Source: Beroe ovata (Eukaryota > Ctenophora > Nuda > Beroida > Beroidae). From it: a stretch of DNA of 39,394 bases. Under the pieces are notes generated by a model. That model worked only from the letters and a program-made list of their open reading frames with translations, searched no databases and was not told the origin of the DNA. Below, piece by piece: positions 1 to 11,446 of this stretch. The translations under genes and the position numbers were made by a program. How positions within the stretch are numbered: position 1 is the stretch's first letter; every line of letters begins with the position of its first letter. The stretch lies in the NCBI GenBank assembly GCA_946803715.1, contig CAMPET010000024.1, positions 264,719 through 304,112 of the forward strand. The letters are read 5' to 3'.

Positions 1-31
1 CACACACACACTCACACTCACACACATACAT
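1..31. repeat. CA/CT-rich microsatellite at window edge
   Basis: The window opens in a CA-rich simple repeat with interspersed CT and CATA steps. It is cut by the window edge, so its full length is unknown. Confidence 0.8.
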
Positions 32-1915
32 ACAACTGGTGAGTGATTACTGTTTACCACCTGTCGACCACATATGGTGAAGGGAAACTTGATGGTCTCG
101 TCAACTGAGAGAGAGGTTTGCTAAACACATGGTACCTACTCTCAGAGAGCTATCTTCTAATTATTCCTCTAAAGGGTTCAACTTCTAGAACTTTCTGGTT
201 AAAAGGTGGCATACATTGGAGAAAACTGTTCCTCGCGTTTTGAAGGATGAATTCGATAGCTTCATAATATGGAATTGGTTGGAATCATGCATAGTCGTCA
301 GCGGTCAGGCTGTTGATGAAGCGTTGAAAAAGCTGGCCTGTCAATAACAAGACTTGCTCCAAAATTAGGCTTGATTCTCATCATATCGATCAAAGATTCC
401 CTGCAACTTCCTGGATGAATAATGAGGAACAAAGTTCATTAATTTTACTTTAAACATTACTGAAATTGAAAATGTTACATTCTTCCAAATATGTGCTATG
501 TGATGTTGATTAACTGATTTTCTTACAGATGGCATATGAATGAATATATTTGCATTTAATGATTATTGATTTGTTTAGTCAATACTATATACTTAACAAT
601 AAAATTAATGAATGTAAAATAGGTTATAATTGTAGAAGTACAACCCACGCCTTGATTGTTGAATGGAGCAATTTTGAAGCAATTTTGATGGGTTTTTCGA
701 TTATCAATTGCTATGACTGTTATTATAATGTTTCTAATCATGATGCATAAACAAGTGATAGCAATAACTTTTCGAAGGTAGTATTATCTAATTTTCGGTT
801 ATTGTTATTTCAATTTGAACCCTTTTGTTATATAAAACACTTTCTTATTCCGTAATGGTAGTAAAGACTAAAGGTATGAAATAGGAAGTCTTTCCGCTTT
901 GTCTGGCTCTATTGGTAACGGTATAAATTGTCGAAAAGCTCACGTAATTTGTCACGTGTTACGATGAAACATTTTACTACTAAGGTGAGTTCAAATAACC
1001 GATTTTTATGATTTTTGATCGCGAATAAGCATTATATTATAGACTTTTGGTTTGTGTTACTATGTATCAATATATATATTTGTAATTGGACTTGAGTTTC
1101 ATGTTTTGAACCACAACTTTGTTTTATTGTTTCAGTCTGAAGCTTCTTATTTCAGATCATGTCAACGTGCGCGCGCGAGGTGAAGTTACGCGCGCCGCGC
1201 GCTCACGTACCATTACACAAGATGGTTACAGATCATCAAAATAGCTTCGCGTGTTACAATACATACACTCGACTCTGACCTCTCGACCTCTATCACGATT
1301 CACGTTCGCTTACCGATAGAAATAGAACACTGAACGCTTGACAGAGCAAACTCCAAATAGATAGGAGAGCTAGCAAGCTAGCTCAACTTGCTTTGCAGGG
1401 AGGATTTGACAGCTTGAACTTGTCGCCCCAGACATTTCGAGGTTGTAAGTTTATATTATTTCACTTCAAGACGCGAAGATTTCATTTTTGGTATAAAAAA
1501 ATTCACTTCAACCTCACTTACAGTTAAAATTTCGGTATTACTTTCTCGCTACAGTTGCATAAGCGTCGAAGTTATTCTCTAGTTATTACATGACTTGATA
1601 TACTACTCTATCTCTCAAGGGGTTCGACATTTTCATGATGCTCACACATTTCTAATGCCATTGCAATTTTATCCAACAAAGTAACTTAATGAAACGCTTC
1701 ATAACATGCTCGGTGCTTCAAATCGGGCTGCATAGAAACTCAACAGAGCCTCCCTTTCAAGGTGGGAATTCAATCAAATCACAATAGAGACTCTTGCAGC
1801 TCAATAATGCAATCTCTAACTAGGTCGAGGTTTTTACGTAGGATTGTGACTCCTGTACGTATAAATATGTTGAACTGTCTCTTTAGCAAATTTCAGCTCT
1901 GAAATAGACTAGGCT
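32..1915. other. Non-coding upstream region of the receptor gene
   Basis: I see no convincing exon here. The sequence is mostly AT-rich. A CpG- and CGCG-rich patch at about 1165-1207 breaks this and could mark a promoter. A splice-donor-like AAG|GTGAGT occurs at about 984 after a short ATG-initiated stretch, but nothing confirms it. An in-frame TAG at 1910-1912, two codons before the receptor ATG, closes the reading frame from this side. A 5' UTR exon may lie in the 1140-1450 area; that is inference only. Confidence 0.4.
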
Positions 1916-4900
1916 ATGTACACACTCAGATATCTTCGTTGGATAGGACATATATCCATTATGATATCAGGTAATTGTGAACCTATATCCTTATTCATTT
2001 TTGCGGGTATAGGAATTTCTTTCCATATTCCCATAATTCCATATCATATTTCCCTGATACGAATGATGCAAGTTGTTCTCAACAAATATATCAAACTTAA
2101 AACTCTGCTCCGGTTTTTGGCAGGTTTAATCTGTGGTGACAATATCAGAGTGTTTTTCCTGGACAGAATGGGGGAGCGAGTTAACTCTAGCGCGGGGGTT
2201 GTGTATCTCGCTACACCGAAGGGGGTAAGTTGTGTGTTACATGGGTGATGGGTGATGAGTGATGATGGTGAATCATCACTATTGTATCATCACTGATGAT
2301 ATAATACGCCGCAACCTGCACTCTCCGGGCCAAAGCAGGTTGTGAGTGGTAATTTGATCTGAAATGGCATCACATTGCACATCAATTGTTTCCAAAATCC
2401 ATTCCATTGCCTGTATGAGGCTCAGAATCTCAACTCATTCTATGTCTCAGAGGGGGCCTATTTGCTGGTCAGACGTTACGAAAGCACAAGTCACCGCAAA
2501 TCGCATCTGTCACGTGATGTACAATACTTCTGCGATTGATTCGGTAGCCGTTACCAACGGATTATCAAGTCGCGCTACGTACGAATTGAATGATGGGTTT
2601 TACTATGTGGACTGTCCATCAAACAGTGGTTTCAATTTGATAACGTGCTCTATTCGTTTCTCCAAGACAAAGATATGCACGTATGCTGTCAACTCAACAT
2701 ATTCGTCGACCTGGCTTCTTGGGGTGGCTTGCCAGCCTCTACCAGGTTCGTACCTCAATTAATCAATAATTGATTGTAATTGATCACCTGCCACATTGGG
2801 CCCTTTCCAAACTCGAGTACAGATATCAAATTACACAAGAGTTCTGTCTTGACTTCATGAGTTCTGTTTAGACTTTCAAGTTTGTTTAGGAACGGAACCC
2901 CCTGACGATCACAGGGTGATTGTACGTTGCTAAATGCTGGAATAACAAGATATTTCGCTGCAGGTAATTGCCAAAAAGTCGCAAATAATGGAGTTATTAA
3001 GGAAAAGTGTGGTGAAATCCGCGGACTATTTTCCACCTACAAGTGCCCCTTCTCTGACGAATATTACTCTGTATCGAGAAGTGGGACTGTCAATAGGATA
3101 TGTTCCGATGATACCCGCTCGTATCAGGTGTGTGGACTGGGATCCCGTCACCAGCCCATGGACAACGGGATACTGCTTTGCAGCAGCTTGATCTGCGCGA
3201 ATCACGAGTATGGAGAGCATTTCTTTGGGTGGAATTTCGAAGCCGTTGAATACCGATTTTTTTGTTCCCTGATTTCTGTTGGTGACTGGAGTTTTGTGGC
3301 GATGTCCACCCTCCTCCAGTGCAAGCCAGCGATCTCAAGAACAGATTGTGACCAACTGTTGAGAGGGGATACAATCCGACCCAATGACCAGGAATGCGAC
3401 ATGATATGCAGGAATACGATGGACTGTGTGGAAGAAAGTACGTGCAATAATTACAGGTACGGAGTGCTTTGTGATAACGATCGAGGGCAGAGTGTGCCAG
3501 TTCAGCGCATATGTGACGGTACCATGGACTGTTATGACTTGGCCGATGAGAAACCGTGTACCAGGAAGCCGCCAACTGACGATAACAACCACTGCATAAG
3601 GAGGACTCGTGTGGGCGGGGGATTGGACTTCATGCCGATTTTCAATTATACTCGCTGTGGGCCCCTCACAGTGGACGTATCGACAGGGAAACTCCTATCT
3701 CTTTGTCTAGACTTCAGTGATCAAACCAACTGCACAGACCCATCGCGAGGAGTATTAAGCTGTGATATTGGGGGATATCCATCAACTGTATCAGCAGTAG
3801 TACTCTGTGTAGAGAAGGAGAAATCCCTCTGTGATGATGGGATGGACGACAAGTGTGAGATGGTGTCACGCTCCTGTCACCTGCACCGACACCTGCTGTG
3901 TGACGGCGTCTCTCACTGTCTGGATGGGAGTGACGAATCAGCGCAAACTTGCTCAGCTCTCACCGTAATCATGTGTTACCGCAGGTACGTGGACTGTAGC
4001 AGTATGGTAACAAAACTTGGACTCGGGTAGCAGAAAAATTTACCAGCCGGACTAAGCTGGACATTGAATCAATTTTACCGGTGCTAGGATCCCAATCGAG
4101 CACTTTGTTATTTCACCAATCTGAATCACAGTGAGTTTTTTTCTGGTTATGTCAGTTATGAACAAATTTGCCCTTTAACAGGTATCGGCACTCAGAAGAG
4201 CTGCAGATTCTGGGGTCCTGGTTGAATGATGGTGTTCGAGACTGTAGGAATGGAGAAGATGAGGAGAATCTATGGCAGACCTGTGAAGTGAGGCACACTT
4301 TCCGCAGAGTTCTGGACAATTCCACGTGTGGGAATGTTTTCGTGTGTGGTTCGGGTCAGGAAGACTACGTTGAGATGGACGAGATGTGCCACGGCAAGGA
4401 ACATTGCAAAAAAGAAACTGCTGTTTGTCATGCAGCTCGGTTCATCGTCAGACCAAAGGTACATGTCGGTTATAAATATCATGGTGTATTCAATCTTATT
4501 CACTGTATCCCTGGTCTTACCTCTTTGGAGCATTTAGCGGGAAAGTGTGCTGAAACTGTTTTCAAAAATGCTGATTACCCAACTCTAGGTGTGGAAGTTG
4601 AAACTCGTATTAGAATCCCAGTTCATCGTGTAAAGTGTGAGAATCTATTTGGGGAGCTCTATATCTATTTGGCCTGCTCAGAAAGGTGTCTAGGATTGGA
4701 GTGTCCATTAAGACCCCTTCATTCGAGTAGTTGCTCCTGGAGTTTATCTACAAAGACTGCATCAATGTCGGGAACCGGGAATCTGACATTTGTGACAGAT
4801 ATAAGGGGATATTATCAGAATGATTATTTCGAGTGTAACAACTTGAAATGCATCACCTATGATAAAGTCTGTGACCTCTTCAATGATTGTGGAGACAGCT

Positions 4901-6264
4901 CTGACGAGTTGGCTTGCGGTAATAACTTTAGGTGTAGAGAGAGTGGAGATTTTGTTTACGGATCCGAAAAGTGTGATGGGTCCTTTGACTGTGCAGATCA
5001 TTCTGACGAATGTAATGAGGATTGTGGAAAGTCAATTATATCTGGACCCTGGTTGAAGATAGCAGCAGTAGTTATAGGAGTTTTTGCAGTGTTCTTAAAT
5101 TCAATCTCCCTTATTCGTGTACTCAGAAGCCAGTTTTCCAGCAGCTCCTTTACAGCAATCAATGAGACTTTCCGACTAGCTATTTTATCTGGTGATTTCA
5201 TAATTGGAGTCTATCTCCTCATCATCTCATTGTTTGATATGAGTAGCAGTGAGGATTATTGTAAGAATGCCTTGCAGTGGCTGAGTAGCAACATCTGTGC
5301 ATTCCTTGGCATTCTAAGCACCTTTGGATCCAATGTCTCCCTTTACTCTATGACCTGTCTCAGCATTTTTAGGGTCATCCATCTCAGAAACATGGGTAGA
5401 GACATAAACAACCATCATAAAATTCTTACTATTGTATCACTCGGGTGCTGCACTTTCTGGTCAATATCCCTTGCAATTTTACCTCTTTTCGATACATTCG
5501 AGGACTTTTTTGTCAATGGTCTATTTTATGGTGAAAACATGGGGTTATTCCATGGAGAGGTTAAGAAAGAAAGGCATGTGGAAGTGTTTAAAGCATATTA
5601 TGGAATGTTAGTGCACTCTGACATGAGTTGGAGTGAAATGGGCCGACTTCTTGATGGCATGTTCACCGATAACTATAAAAAACTTCCATCAAAAAGGATA
5701 CACTTCTATGGTAATGATGGTGTATGTGTTTTTAAATATTTTGTGACTAAAGAAGATCCTCAGAAAGTTTTTGTCTGGATAAATCTCTTCATCAACAGTT
5801 TTTGCACAGCAGTAGTAGTTATCAATTACCTTATTATCATGGGAAGAGCAAAAAGATCAAGTAAGCTGATGAAACAAATGATGGCCCACATCAATGATGA
5901 ATCACAAAAAGGCAGACATCAAAAGACTGACCGCTTGCAGAGAAGCATTTCATTAATAATAATCACTGATTTACTCTGTTGGATACCCTTTGTCATTTCA
6001 TGTCTCTGCAATTCAATTGGGCTTATAGATGCCACATCACTTTATGGCTTCTTCTCAATCATATTCTTGCCAATCAACTCAGTGTTCAATCCTGTTATCT
6101 ATGACAAATATTTGCTTAGTCTAGGTACAAAAATTATCACTTATCTGATAGAAAGGATGAGAGTGATGAAGTCTCGAATCAGGCATGTCAATGATATAAG
6201 TACTGACCCTTTTCATGCAAAGGCTGATCACAGCACTGCAAGTGCAATGAATCAAGACTTATGA
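1916..6264 (+). CDS. SRCR/LDLa-containing 7TM receptor (relaxin-receptor/GRL101-like, rhodopsin class)
   Basis: Five exons join with matching phases: 1916-1970, 2124-2224, 2451-2745, 2964-3984, 4182-6264 (3555 nt, 1184 aa). Exon 1 plus the start of exon 2 gives a hydrophobic leader (RYLRWIGHISIMISGLICG), a likely signal peptide. An in-frame TAG at 1910 supports this start. Residues about 22-147 resemble an SRCR domain (IRVFFLD, GPICWSD, NRICHV, CPSNSGF, GVACQP). LDLa modules follow around 315-345, 450-475, 483-510 (split by intron 4), 707-735 and 742-768, with CDG..DC..DE signatures. Seven membrane segments start near residue 779. Landmarks are D829 in RLAILSGDF, FRV at 887-889 in place of DRY, CWIP at 1090-1093 and NPVIY at 1127-1131. 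By family it should be a plasma-membrane G-protein-coupled receptor with a large cysteine-rich ectodomain; the ligand is unknown. I saw no leucine-rich repeats, unlike RXFP1/2 or GRL101. Confidence 0.85.
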
Positions 6265-6530
6265 AATGGATGTTATATTGCTTGTATATTGATTATTTGC
6301 CAGTATATTGATCATTATTTTACATTGGGATATGGTCGATGAACATTGGATATTGGACATGAGCAAGCGTTGTTGAATAGATAATAGGTCTAGTTAACTA
6401 GTTTGCAGTTGTAAAATTAATCAAATAAGCGCTATATTGCTATGTTATATCTATTCATGGACACAGAGCTAATGCTATGTTATATATTGTTATAATTTTT
6501 GCCTGTCTACGATAGAATAGAATAGAATAG

Positions 6531-6536
6531 AATAAA
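6531..6536 (+). terminator. Candidate polyadenylation signal of the receptor gene
   Basis: AATAAA lies 267 nt after the receptor stop codon. It sits at the end of a (TAGAA)n run, so it may instead be a by-product of that repeat. Confidence 0.4.
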
Positions 6537-6780
6537 ATGTTTTTGATAAAAGATCAACTCAAATATTCAGTGCCAATCTCCAACAGTCCCTCGCCTCTGG
6601 CGCTCAACCAGTCAACCAGCGGCTCGCCGGCTAGCGTCAGACGGCCTAGCATTACACCAGCGCGGCAGCGCAATTCAACAACTTTCCTCCTTGTCGGTTA
6701 ATGCCAGACTACTAATGCAAGCCATGAAGCGGCTTCCGTATGAGAATAAGCTTGCGTCGCGCGCATTGTCAGATTTTATC

Positions 6781-6877
6781 TGACCTCAGTTTCTCGCGCG
6801 CGGCGCGCGCGCCTTCATCGAAGGCCGAAACTGTTTCGGCCTTCGATGAAGGCGCGCGTGTGCGAGAAACAGGTCAG
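6781..6877. repeat. Large inverted repeat (hairpin), stem about 43 bp
   Basis: The left arm runs from TGACCTCAGTTTCTCGCG to ATCGAAGGCCGAAAC. The right arm mirrors it as TTTCGGCCTTCGAT to GAGAAACAGGTCA, with almost no loop at about 6832. The inner 25 or so bases pair perfectly; mismatches are limited to the CG-rich outer part. Confidence 0.85.
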
Positions 6878-7591
6878 GTATGTGCACACGTTGCGCGCCC
6901 CTATTCTACTCAGTGAACTGAAAAGTCGTAGAAACTTTGTCGATCGATGATAGACCCTGTCGAGAATTTCGTTTTGCACGCGCGCGGCGCAAACTTATTC
7001 TGACGCAAGCCGCTTCGCGGCTTGCATCAGCGGTCTAGCATCGCCAGACAATAGAAACTGAAAACCACGGAGACGCGCAGCGCGCGCGGAGTATTTGGGT
7101 CACGCAGCGCGGGAACAGTCAGGTAACATCTGACAACGCGCGCATGCGAGACGAATTTATCGACAGGGTCTATTATTGATCAAAAACTTTTCTCCCGGCT
7201 TCGTGTGTGCGAACAGTGCGCAATGCAACATTCATTTTAATTTTACTCAGTGATTTGAAAAGTTGTGAAGACCACAAATGCAATAGTTGAAACGCGTAGC
7301 ACGCGGCGGCGGAGTATTTGGGTCATGGTCACGCAGCGCAAGAACATGAACAGACCCGTGTTGCCGTGTTGGCCGGTTGGCGTGTTTTGCTCCATGCTTG
7401 CCTCATAAGTGGTATGGCAAATATAGTCAGCAGTTTTTGTGCGCGGCGAGGGAACACAAATAAAAATAATAATCATTTAAATTCTATTCTATTCTATATT
7501 CTATTCTAAATTAAATAAGCCACAAAACCTTCACGGCTCCATGGTTTTTAATAACCTTTCTGTTTCCATCTTGCTGCAAAAATAGGAGCAA

Positions 7592-7646
7592 ATCAGATTT
7601 CATCTGACCTCTCTTTTTGCGTGTGCAAGGTCAGATAAAATCTGAT
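7592..7646. repeat. Inverted repeat, 19-bp stem
   Basis: ATCAGATTTCATCTGACCT (7592-7610) pairs with AGGTCAGATAAAATCTGAT (7628-7646) with one mismatch and a 17-nt loop. The same TCAGATTTTATCTGACCT word occurs at about 6769-6786 beside the larger hairpin, which suggests a shared element family. Confidence 0.8.
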
Positions 7647-7889
7647 AAAGATTATCTTACATGTGCAGAGTGAAGTCATTTTAATAGCTCTGAACCAGAT
7701 TTTAAAATGTTAGCTGGATCCATATGTTTATTGCTTAATACTTTTGGTGAATGTTGCCTCTTGCTTTTATGTTCTCTTAGCCATTTGTTTAGACTTTTCA
7801 GTCAGTTTGATCTTCTTTCATTCTATTCTACCATACTTTAACATTTTACTGTTCAAATAAGGTGTAACAAAGAAAATACTTTATCTAAT

Positions 7890-8742
7890 ATGGAAAAATC
7901 AATATCTGTGACTGGAACTTTTGGAGAAGTTGTTGCTACGGACCGGATCATCTTTACAATTTCCTGTTCTAGTTCCAAGCATACTGCAGATGAAGCAAGG
8001 TGAGCTTTTGTATATTAGATGGGTACACCATTAAATAACTGAATCTATTTAAGCACTTAATTTATGTTTTCCCCACCCTCAAATTCATGTTACAGAGATA
8101 GTGTTGAAAAACGCCAAAAGTATATTACCCAGTCCTGTTTAAATGATGGTGGTAAGGATGTTGGAGAGAATTGTCTCCTTACCAAGTCCGGAGATATGTT
8201 TACTTTTATCAAAGGTGTGATGTTTTGGCTGCATCATAACAAAAAAGTAGAATGTAGATTTAACTGATTGTGGTATAGTTATTAAGTAACTTTTAACCTA
8301 TGCATAAAACTAGTCATCATTTCAAATTATTGTGATGACCAAATTTCTCTTAGAAACTCGAGTGACTCTCAGCTCTGTTGAAAAGCTTGATATACTAAGG
8401 AACAAATTTATTGAGAAACTGGATGCAAGTATAAAACTGCATGATACTCTTTATGGCTTCAAAGAGAAGACACTTGCTGAAACAAGGTAGGCAATTCTGA
8501 TTAATATGACATTTTGAGATATTTTAAGATAAATAGAACAATCTAAATCAATCAAAATTGTAAGATTTACCTTTCAATAAGATTTTGATAACCATTTCCT
8601 ACTCCATAGCAAAAGAGCGTTCACAAATGCATGTAGAGTAGCTACAGATAAAGCCTCCCATTTGTGTAATAATATGGATGTAAAGCTAGGAGAGTGTATA
8701 AGCATTGTTGAAACATCATCGGGATGGGTAGCAGACTCCAAC
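7890..8742 (+). CDS. IRAK1BP1: IRAK1BP1-like SIMPL-domain protein, copy A (3' end missing)
   Basis: Four exons with consistent phases (2, 1, 2, 0): 7890-7999, 8096-8214, 8354-8486, 8610-8742, giving 165 codons. The product opens MEKSISVTGTFGEVVATDR, typical of the first strand of a SIMPL (DUF541) domain. It continues DSVEKRQKYITQS, resembling the SVCKRLEYITQS stretch of human IRAK1BP1, then IEKLDASIKLHD and a helix rich in ACRVATDKASHLC. IRAK1BP1 is known as a cytosolic IRAK1-binding modulator of NF-kB signalling in vertebrates; whether that role applies here is inference. The C-terminal exon is lost because the copy stops at the unknown base at 9186. Synonymous differences from copy B suggest the same locus assembled twice rather than a decaying paralogue. 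Confidence 0.75.
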
Positions 8743-9185
8743 GTGAGTAAAAGAGAGATTTTAGACATATGATAGGCAAGCGTCCAAGGTTTGAATTATA
8801 TCATGGGTCTCACTATAAGAATTCTTGACTATCAACAACATTACATGAGCCTACCTCTCAGACAGGAATAAAGGAAAATCTGGCACCCTTCATAATACAA
8901 TGATACAAAACCTTTCAGCTCGCAAATAATTTCACAGAAAAGGAATTTCGATGTACAGTTCAGGCTCAGTTTCGAATAGTTCAGTGAGCTTCATAACCTA
9001 TGATGACTAACCATCAGGGACACTGCTAAGCACACTTTATGGAACAATCCAACTTAATATCAAATTTCGTGTCTTGCTTGGGACCATTCTCTCAACTCTT
9101 GAGTTATATCTGTTCTGTGTTGACGTTATGTGTACAAAACATTATAGTAACTATCCCAACTGATAGAATATCAGAGAATTTTTAT

Positions 9186-9186
9186 N
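9186..9186. other. Single unknown base at a contig-like junction
   Basis: The lone n stands 3 bases after copy A of the duplication diverges from copy B, and directly before unrelated repeat sequence. It behaves like a join between contigs. Confidence 0.7.
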
Positions 9187-9735
9187 TCACCAGTCACACT
9201 GTGCTTTTGCAGCCTATACTGAGGAATCGAGAAGTTATAAGAAAGAGCTGCCATGAACACTGGGTTGTCGAGAAAATAGCATTCAATCTCTTGTTGCTAC
9301 AGCAAGATCATGAGATGCATCTTACTTTACCTAAAGGTGTGGTGGGAAAAAGAAGGATCAAGTTTTAGACTTAAGGATATGATGCAGCAACAGTGTAGCA
9401 GGTAGCTGCTACACAGGCAACTAACAGTCTATCCTGCACTTGCAAGACAATAAACTCCTTAAAGACAAGGAGGTAGGCAACTTATTTCTCATGTGTGGGC
9501 TTTATTTTCAATGAATGATATAATCCAATTGTTCTTCGGACTTGAGCCCACTACAGTAAACCAAATCTTGGTTAGCAAGCTTCCCCAGTCAATAACCCCT
9601 CGGCTGCTTCAAATTTCAGTTAGCCATTCCCAAAGTTGATCAATGATCACTTCCTTTCGCCAGGAAATGTGCTGATGCTAAAATTGTTGCCAAGTTAAAG
9701 CCTACTGTTATGGGCTATCGGGAAAACTTAGACAT
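9187..9735. repeat. Diverged dispersed repeat, copy 1
   Basis: This is homologous to 10737-11270 and, over its first 200 or so bases, to 11447-11720. Shared words include CTTTTGCAGCC before the reading frame, LLLLQQDHE in translation, and a downstream GGTTAGCAAGCTT block. In frame it reads HWVVEKIAFNLLLLQQDHE and stops at about 9368. An acceptor-like TTTTGCAG precedes it. I do not recognise the protein; it could be a relic exon or a fossil transposon ORF. Confidence 0.6.
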
Positions 9736-9786
9736 TCATGTGATAAGTATGTTACTATGTTATATGTGTCAACATATGTGATAATT

Positions 9787-10710
9787 CGGCAAAAGGGTCA
9801 TAAGATTTGTAGATGTGTCCATTGTTTTCATCAAAAAGGAAATATCTAATGCACGTCTAATGCACGTCCATTAGACGACCATTAGACATTCCGCTCAGTA
9901 TGAAAATTTGGTATTTTAATCCATTGCACACCACTGGAGACAATGGCCACAATTTGTGCATTTTCGATGTCTAATGGACATGTTCAATGGACACAATGGA
10001 CATCTACAAATCCGCCCTTGTTGATGGACATCAAACTGGTATTTTAGTCTAATGGACACAATGGACTCAGTATCTATGGACACAATGGACACAGTGTGTC
10101 CAATTGACATGTGCAATGGACATATTGATATTCTACACATTTTGTCTACTGCATTCATTGTATCTACTAGACACAATCTGTCCATTTAGTTGCATTACGT
10201 ATACTGCGCTCAACACCATTGCGCACAATACGTCTATGTATCCAATGGAAATATTTTGTAAAATGTTTTCAATGGGCGTATTTTGTTCAATTTGTGAAAT
10301 GGATCGATTTAGTAAAATGCTCATAATGGATCCACTTTGCCGAATATGTCCAATGCACATGTCAATTGGACACACTGTGTCCATTGTGTCCATTGATCAA
10401 TATTCGCCCATTGTGTCCATTAGACTAAAATGCCAGTTAAATGTCCATCAACAAGGGCGGAATTGTAGATGTGTCCATTGTGTCCACCCAGATGCACAAG
10501 ATCGATGTCCATTGTGTCCATTGAACATGTCCATTAGACATCGAAAATGCACAAATTGTGGCCATTGTGTCCACTGGTGTGCAATGGACAATAATACCAA
10601 ATTTTCATACTGAGCGGAATGTCTAATGGACGTGCATTAGACGTGCATTAGACATTTCCTTATTGATAGACACAATGGACACATCTACAAATCTTATGAA
10701 CCTTTTACCG
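9787..10710. mobile_element. 924-bp foldback element with about 350-bp inverted arms and 6-bp TSD
   Basis: The termini are CGGCAAAAGGGTCATAAGAT at left and the inverse of CGGTAAAAGGTTCATAAGAT at right. They are flanked by ATAATT at 9781-9786 and again at 10711-10716, a good target-site duplication. The arms (about 9787-10130 and 10340-10710) are inverted copies with few mismatches. The right arm carries about 35 extra bases. A loop of about 200 bp separates them. The whole element is built from CAATGGACA/TGTCCATTG words. There is no transposase; a 169-codon open frame across it is low-complexity and follows the repeat. It splits the unknown repeat of 9187-11270. Confidence 0.85.
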
Positions 10711-10736
10711 ATAATTTTTGTTCAATATTAAATTCA

Positions 10737-11270
10737 GATGATCACCAGTCAATTACTGTACATCTGCAGCTTATACTGAAGAATCGAGAAAGAGCTTCCA
10801 GGACCACTGGTTTGTCAAAGAAAACAGTGATCAATCTTTTATTGCTAGAGCAAGACCATTTACTTTGCCCAAAGGGTGTAAGTTGGGAAAAGAAGCATCA
10901 ACGATTCAAGGATGTGATGCACCTAAAGTGTAGCAGCTACACAGACAGCTGACAGTGCATTCTCCACCTGTAAAATATGCCCCTAATGGCGTGACGGTAG
11001 GTAATCTACATCGTTGTATTCTTCTTGTTTGGCCTAAATTTTGAATGAGTGATACAATTCAATTCATTTTTGGGATTCTGACCCCACTGGGATAAATCTA
11101 ATCTCGGTTAGCAAGCTCTTTCAATCGTACACCGACCACATTTCTTCCTTTCAGCAGCTCCAAATTTTTATAAGCCTTTCTCTAAGTTGATCACGCCCTT
11201 TTCCCAGGAAGTATGCTGATGTTCTTGTTACCAAGCAGATGCCTACCTGGCTTGGGCAAATACTGAAACG
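10737..11270. repeat. Diverged dispersed repeat, copy 2
   Basis: Homologous to 9187-9735 in the same orientation, including the CATCTGCAGC start, the TTGCTAGAGCAAGACCAT block, the GTAGCAGCTACACAGACAGC stretch and the TCGGTTAGCAAGCTC block. Small deletions interrupt the reading frame that is open in copies 1 and 3. Confidence 0.6.
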
Positions 11271-11446
11271 TAGGTACCTTTCATGAAAACTGTGCTGAGT
11301 ATTGAGGAATGAAGTATTGAGGAATGGAGACCAAGTCCAGAAATTTATGAAGAAAAGACACCCTGGAATCTGCAGTATGAAAGTATGTGCCTTAAATATG
11401 CTACCAATGTATCAAGATTAGTGATAATCCTTGTTCGAGATTCACT

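Larger units (their letters stand above)
6511..7508. mobile_element. GC-rich non-autonomous element with inverted (TAGAA)n ends
   Basis: The left end (6511-6540) is a TAGAA run followed by TAAAATG. The right end (7474-7508) is CATTTAAA followed by TTCTA units, the reverse complement of the left. Between them the DNA changes sharply from AT-rich flanks to CGCG-rich sequence with a large hairpin (6781-6877) and internally repeated blocks. The blocks are CTCAGTGA..TGAAAAGT (6909, 7245) and GAGTATTTGGGTCA followed by CGCAGCGC (7089, 7311). No coding capacity was recognised. A related fragment lies at 12245-12325, and the right part recurs at 12878-13287 within the large duplication. Boundaries are approximate and I could not define a target-site duplication. 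Confidence 0.5.
7099..9183. repeat. Segmental duplication, copy A (2085 bp)
   Basis: This segment matches 12878-14962 at a constant offset of 5779, so there are no indels. The only substitutions I found are three in the last exon of the gene it carries. Copy A is followed within 3 bases by a single n (9186). Confidence 0.95.

Noticed and set aside
550-750. Overlapping ORFs on both strands in AT-rich DNA
   Set aside because: Open on both strands, no domain features, no splice context; chance.
7243-7509. Opposing ORFs in the GC-rich element, repeated at 13022-13288
   Set aside because: They recur only because of the 2085-bp duplication and have no protein features; both strands are open because of the repeat composition.
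10104-10613. 169-codon open frame within the foldback element
   Set aside because: It consists of in-frame readings of the CAATGGACA/TGTCCATTG words; the opposite strand also stays open. Not a gene.
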